Source: Rhizopus arrhizus | Taxonomy: Eukaryota; Mucoromycota; Mucoromycetes; Mucorales; Rhizopodaceae | NCBI GenBank assembly: GCA_024220505.1 | Contig: JAKZZE010000035.1 | Location: 372,001-436,000 of the forward strand | Reading direction: 5' to 3' | Length of the DNA stretch: 64,000 bases | The notes under the pieces: model-generated | Seen by the model: the letters and a program-made list of their open reading frames with translations, nothing else | Told to the model about the DNA's origin: nothing | Database searches by the model: none | Program-made: the position numbers and the translations under genes | Shown: positions 63,021 to 64,000 of the stretch, one piece after another | How positions within the stretch are numbered: position 1 is the stretch's first letter | Layout of the letters: every line of letters starts with the position of its first letter

Positions 63021-64000
63021 ATATGATTAAATAACATTTTAAATGACTCATGAGCACATAGTAATCTAACTGTACTTGTCCGGGTCAGATCTGAAATGAT
63101 AAAAAGTAATAAAAACCTCTCAAGAGACAAGAAGTAAGAAAGTATAAAAGTCTAAAGAGATCAGAGAGATAGTATTGAAATACTAGCACTATTATGAGGA
63201 CAGTCAATTCACCAGTTTCGTATTAGAATAAATACAGCAACTCCACCGTCAATTGGACGATTTTTTGAAAATGGCAGTTGAACTTGAGAGATTAGTTTAA
63301 CCCAAGAAAGCAACTTTTATTCCTCTTCTTTTTGAAAACAAACTGGTCAAATTAGTTGACAAATAAAATGGATTCTTTTCTCTCACAAAGTAACATGAAC
63401 CTGGACCATGTTTTCATCTTAATTTTTATTTGCTTAAATATTAGTACCATCTTTTTAATACAGCGTAGCTGATAGGTATTGTCAGATTTTTATGTATGTA
63501 TCGTCTTCATAAAAAAGAAATTGTCAGTTCTTAAACATATTTGTCAGTGACCAAAAAGGATGATCGTTCTAGGCAAAAGCAAATTGTCATTTAAGACAAG
63601 AGCTATTGTCGTAACTATAGCACTTAATTGTTTGACATTTTGAGTCATTAATAAATGGCATTCACTGGCCTGAGTGAGTTTTTTCGCATGCCTCAGTTAT
63701 TCTGGAGGCCAAATTTTCTTTTTCTATAAATTTAGAATGCTTCACTTTTAGGCCCTCATCTAAAGACATGGCCTATACTGTTTGTGTCAGCTTGTTTTTC
63801 ACAAGTGTAATTCCGCATAAATGTGCCTGGAAACTCATTACAGCGTTATAGGGCACTATCAAACCTTCCTTGTTTCCATTTCCCCTTTTTTCAGAACCTC
63901 ATTCAAGCAAGAATTTAATAGTCTTCCTTCTATGCAATATTGTTCTTTATCTAGTTCACACAGAAATATTTAGCTGTTATTAAAACCTTAAATGGCGTAC
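63021..64000. other. Intergenic, no gene recognised
   Basis: About 980 bp to the window edge. AT-rich, without an open frame over 60 codons on either strand, and without recognisable repeat ends, tRNA or splice-linked coding segments. Confidence 0.5.

Noticed and set aside
1..64000. CRISPR arrays, bacterial operons, ribosome binding sites or prophage
   Set aside because: The window has spliced eukaryotic genes and eukaryotic transposons; no regularly spaced direct repeats were seen.

Overview
The window looks like a mucoralean (Mucoromycota) fungal chromosome. It has two halves. About 1-38,650 is almost entirely transposable elements nested inside one another. About 40,541-63,020 is a compact, AT-rich euchromatic stretch of ten host gene models with short introns (about 45-75 bp, GTAAG-type donors, TAG acceptors). 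The assignment rests on the LINE and Tc1 types, intron style and gene content. No rRNA or mitochondrial marker is present to fix the genus.

Region 1 (1-16,148): three copies of one LINE family (coiled-coil ORF1, endonuclease/reverse-transcriptase ORF2) lie head-to-tail with no host DNA between them. Copy 1 is cut by the window edge but its ORF2 is open. Copy 2 is split by a 3.3-kb terminal-inverted-repeat element with a perfect 8-bp target duplication. Copy 3 carries a frameshift, a solo LTR with a 5-bp duplication, a nonsense codon and a Tc1 insertion. Its 3' end is missing.

Region 2 (16,149-32,273): nested Tc1/mariner-like elements (here called A-G) and LTR elements. The outermost recognisable unit on the right is an LTR retrotransposon (X, minus strand). 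Its LTR is split by a TA-flanked 9.5-kb composite called Z. Z has about 645-bp near-identical inverted ends that carry a C2H2 zinc-finger reading frame, and a long minus-strand protein of unrecognised family. Z is itself interrupted by one solo LTR and three Tc1 elements, one of which (E) has an intact DD34E transposase. Z is the best candidate for something undescribed.

Region 3 (32,274-38,650): a Ty3-type integrase fragment, a LINE ORF1 fragment, several solo LTRs nested in a Tc1 transposase, and a decayed IS630-type transposase.

Region 4 (40,541-63,020), in order: secreted GH20 beta-hexosaminidase (+), TSR1 40S-biogenesis factor (+), aromatic amino acid hydroxylase (-), a 46-codon membrane mini-protein with an intron next to its stop (+), hypothetical membrane protein (-), MFS sugar transporter (-), Ser/Arg-rich protein with a UBA-like tail (-), WD40 protein (-), DEDDy 3'-5' exonuclease with a second degenerate exonuclease-like domain (-), and a Myb/SANT coiled-coil protein (+). 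These are unrelated housekeeping or metabolic functions and do not form a pathway cluster. Exon boundaries were derived by hand from splice signals and reading-frame continuity.
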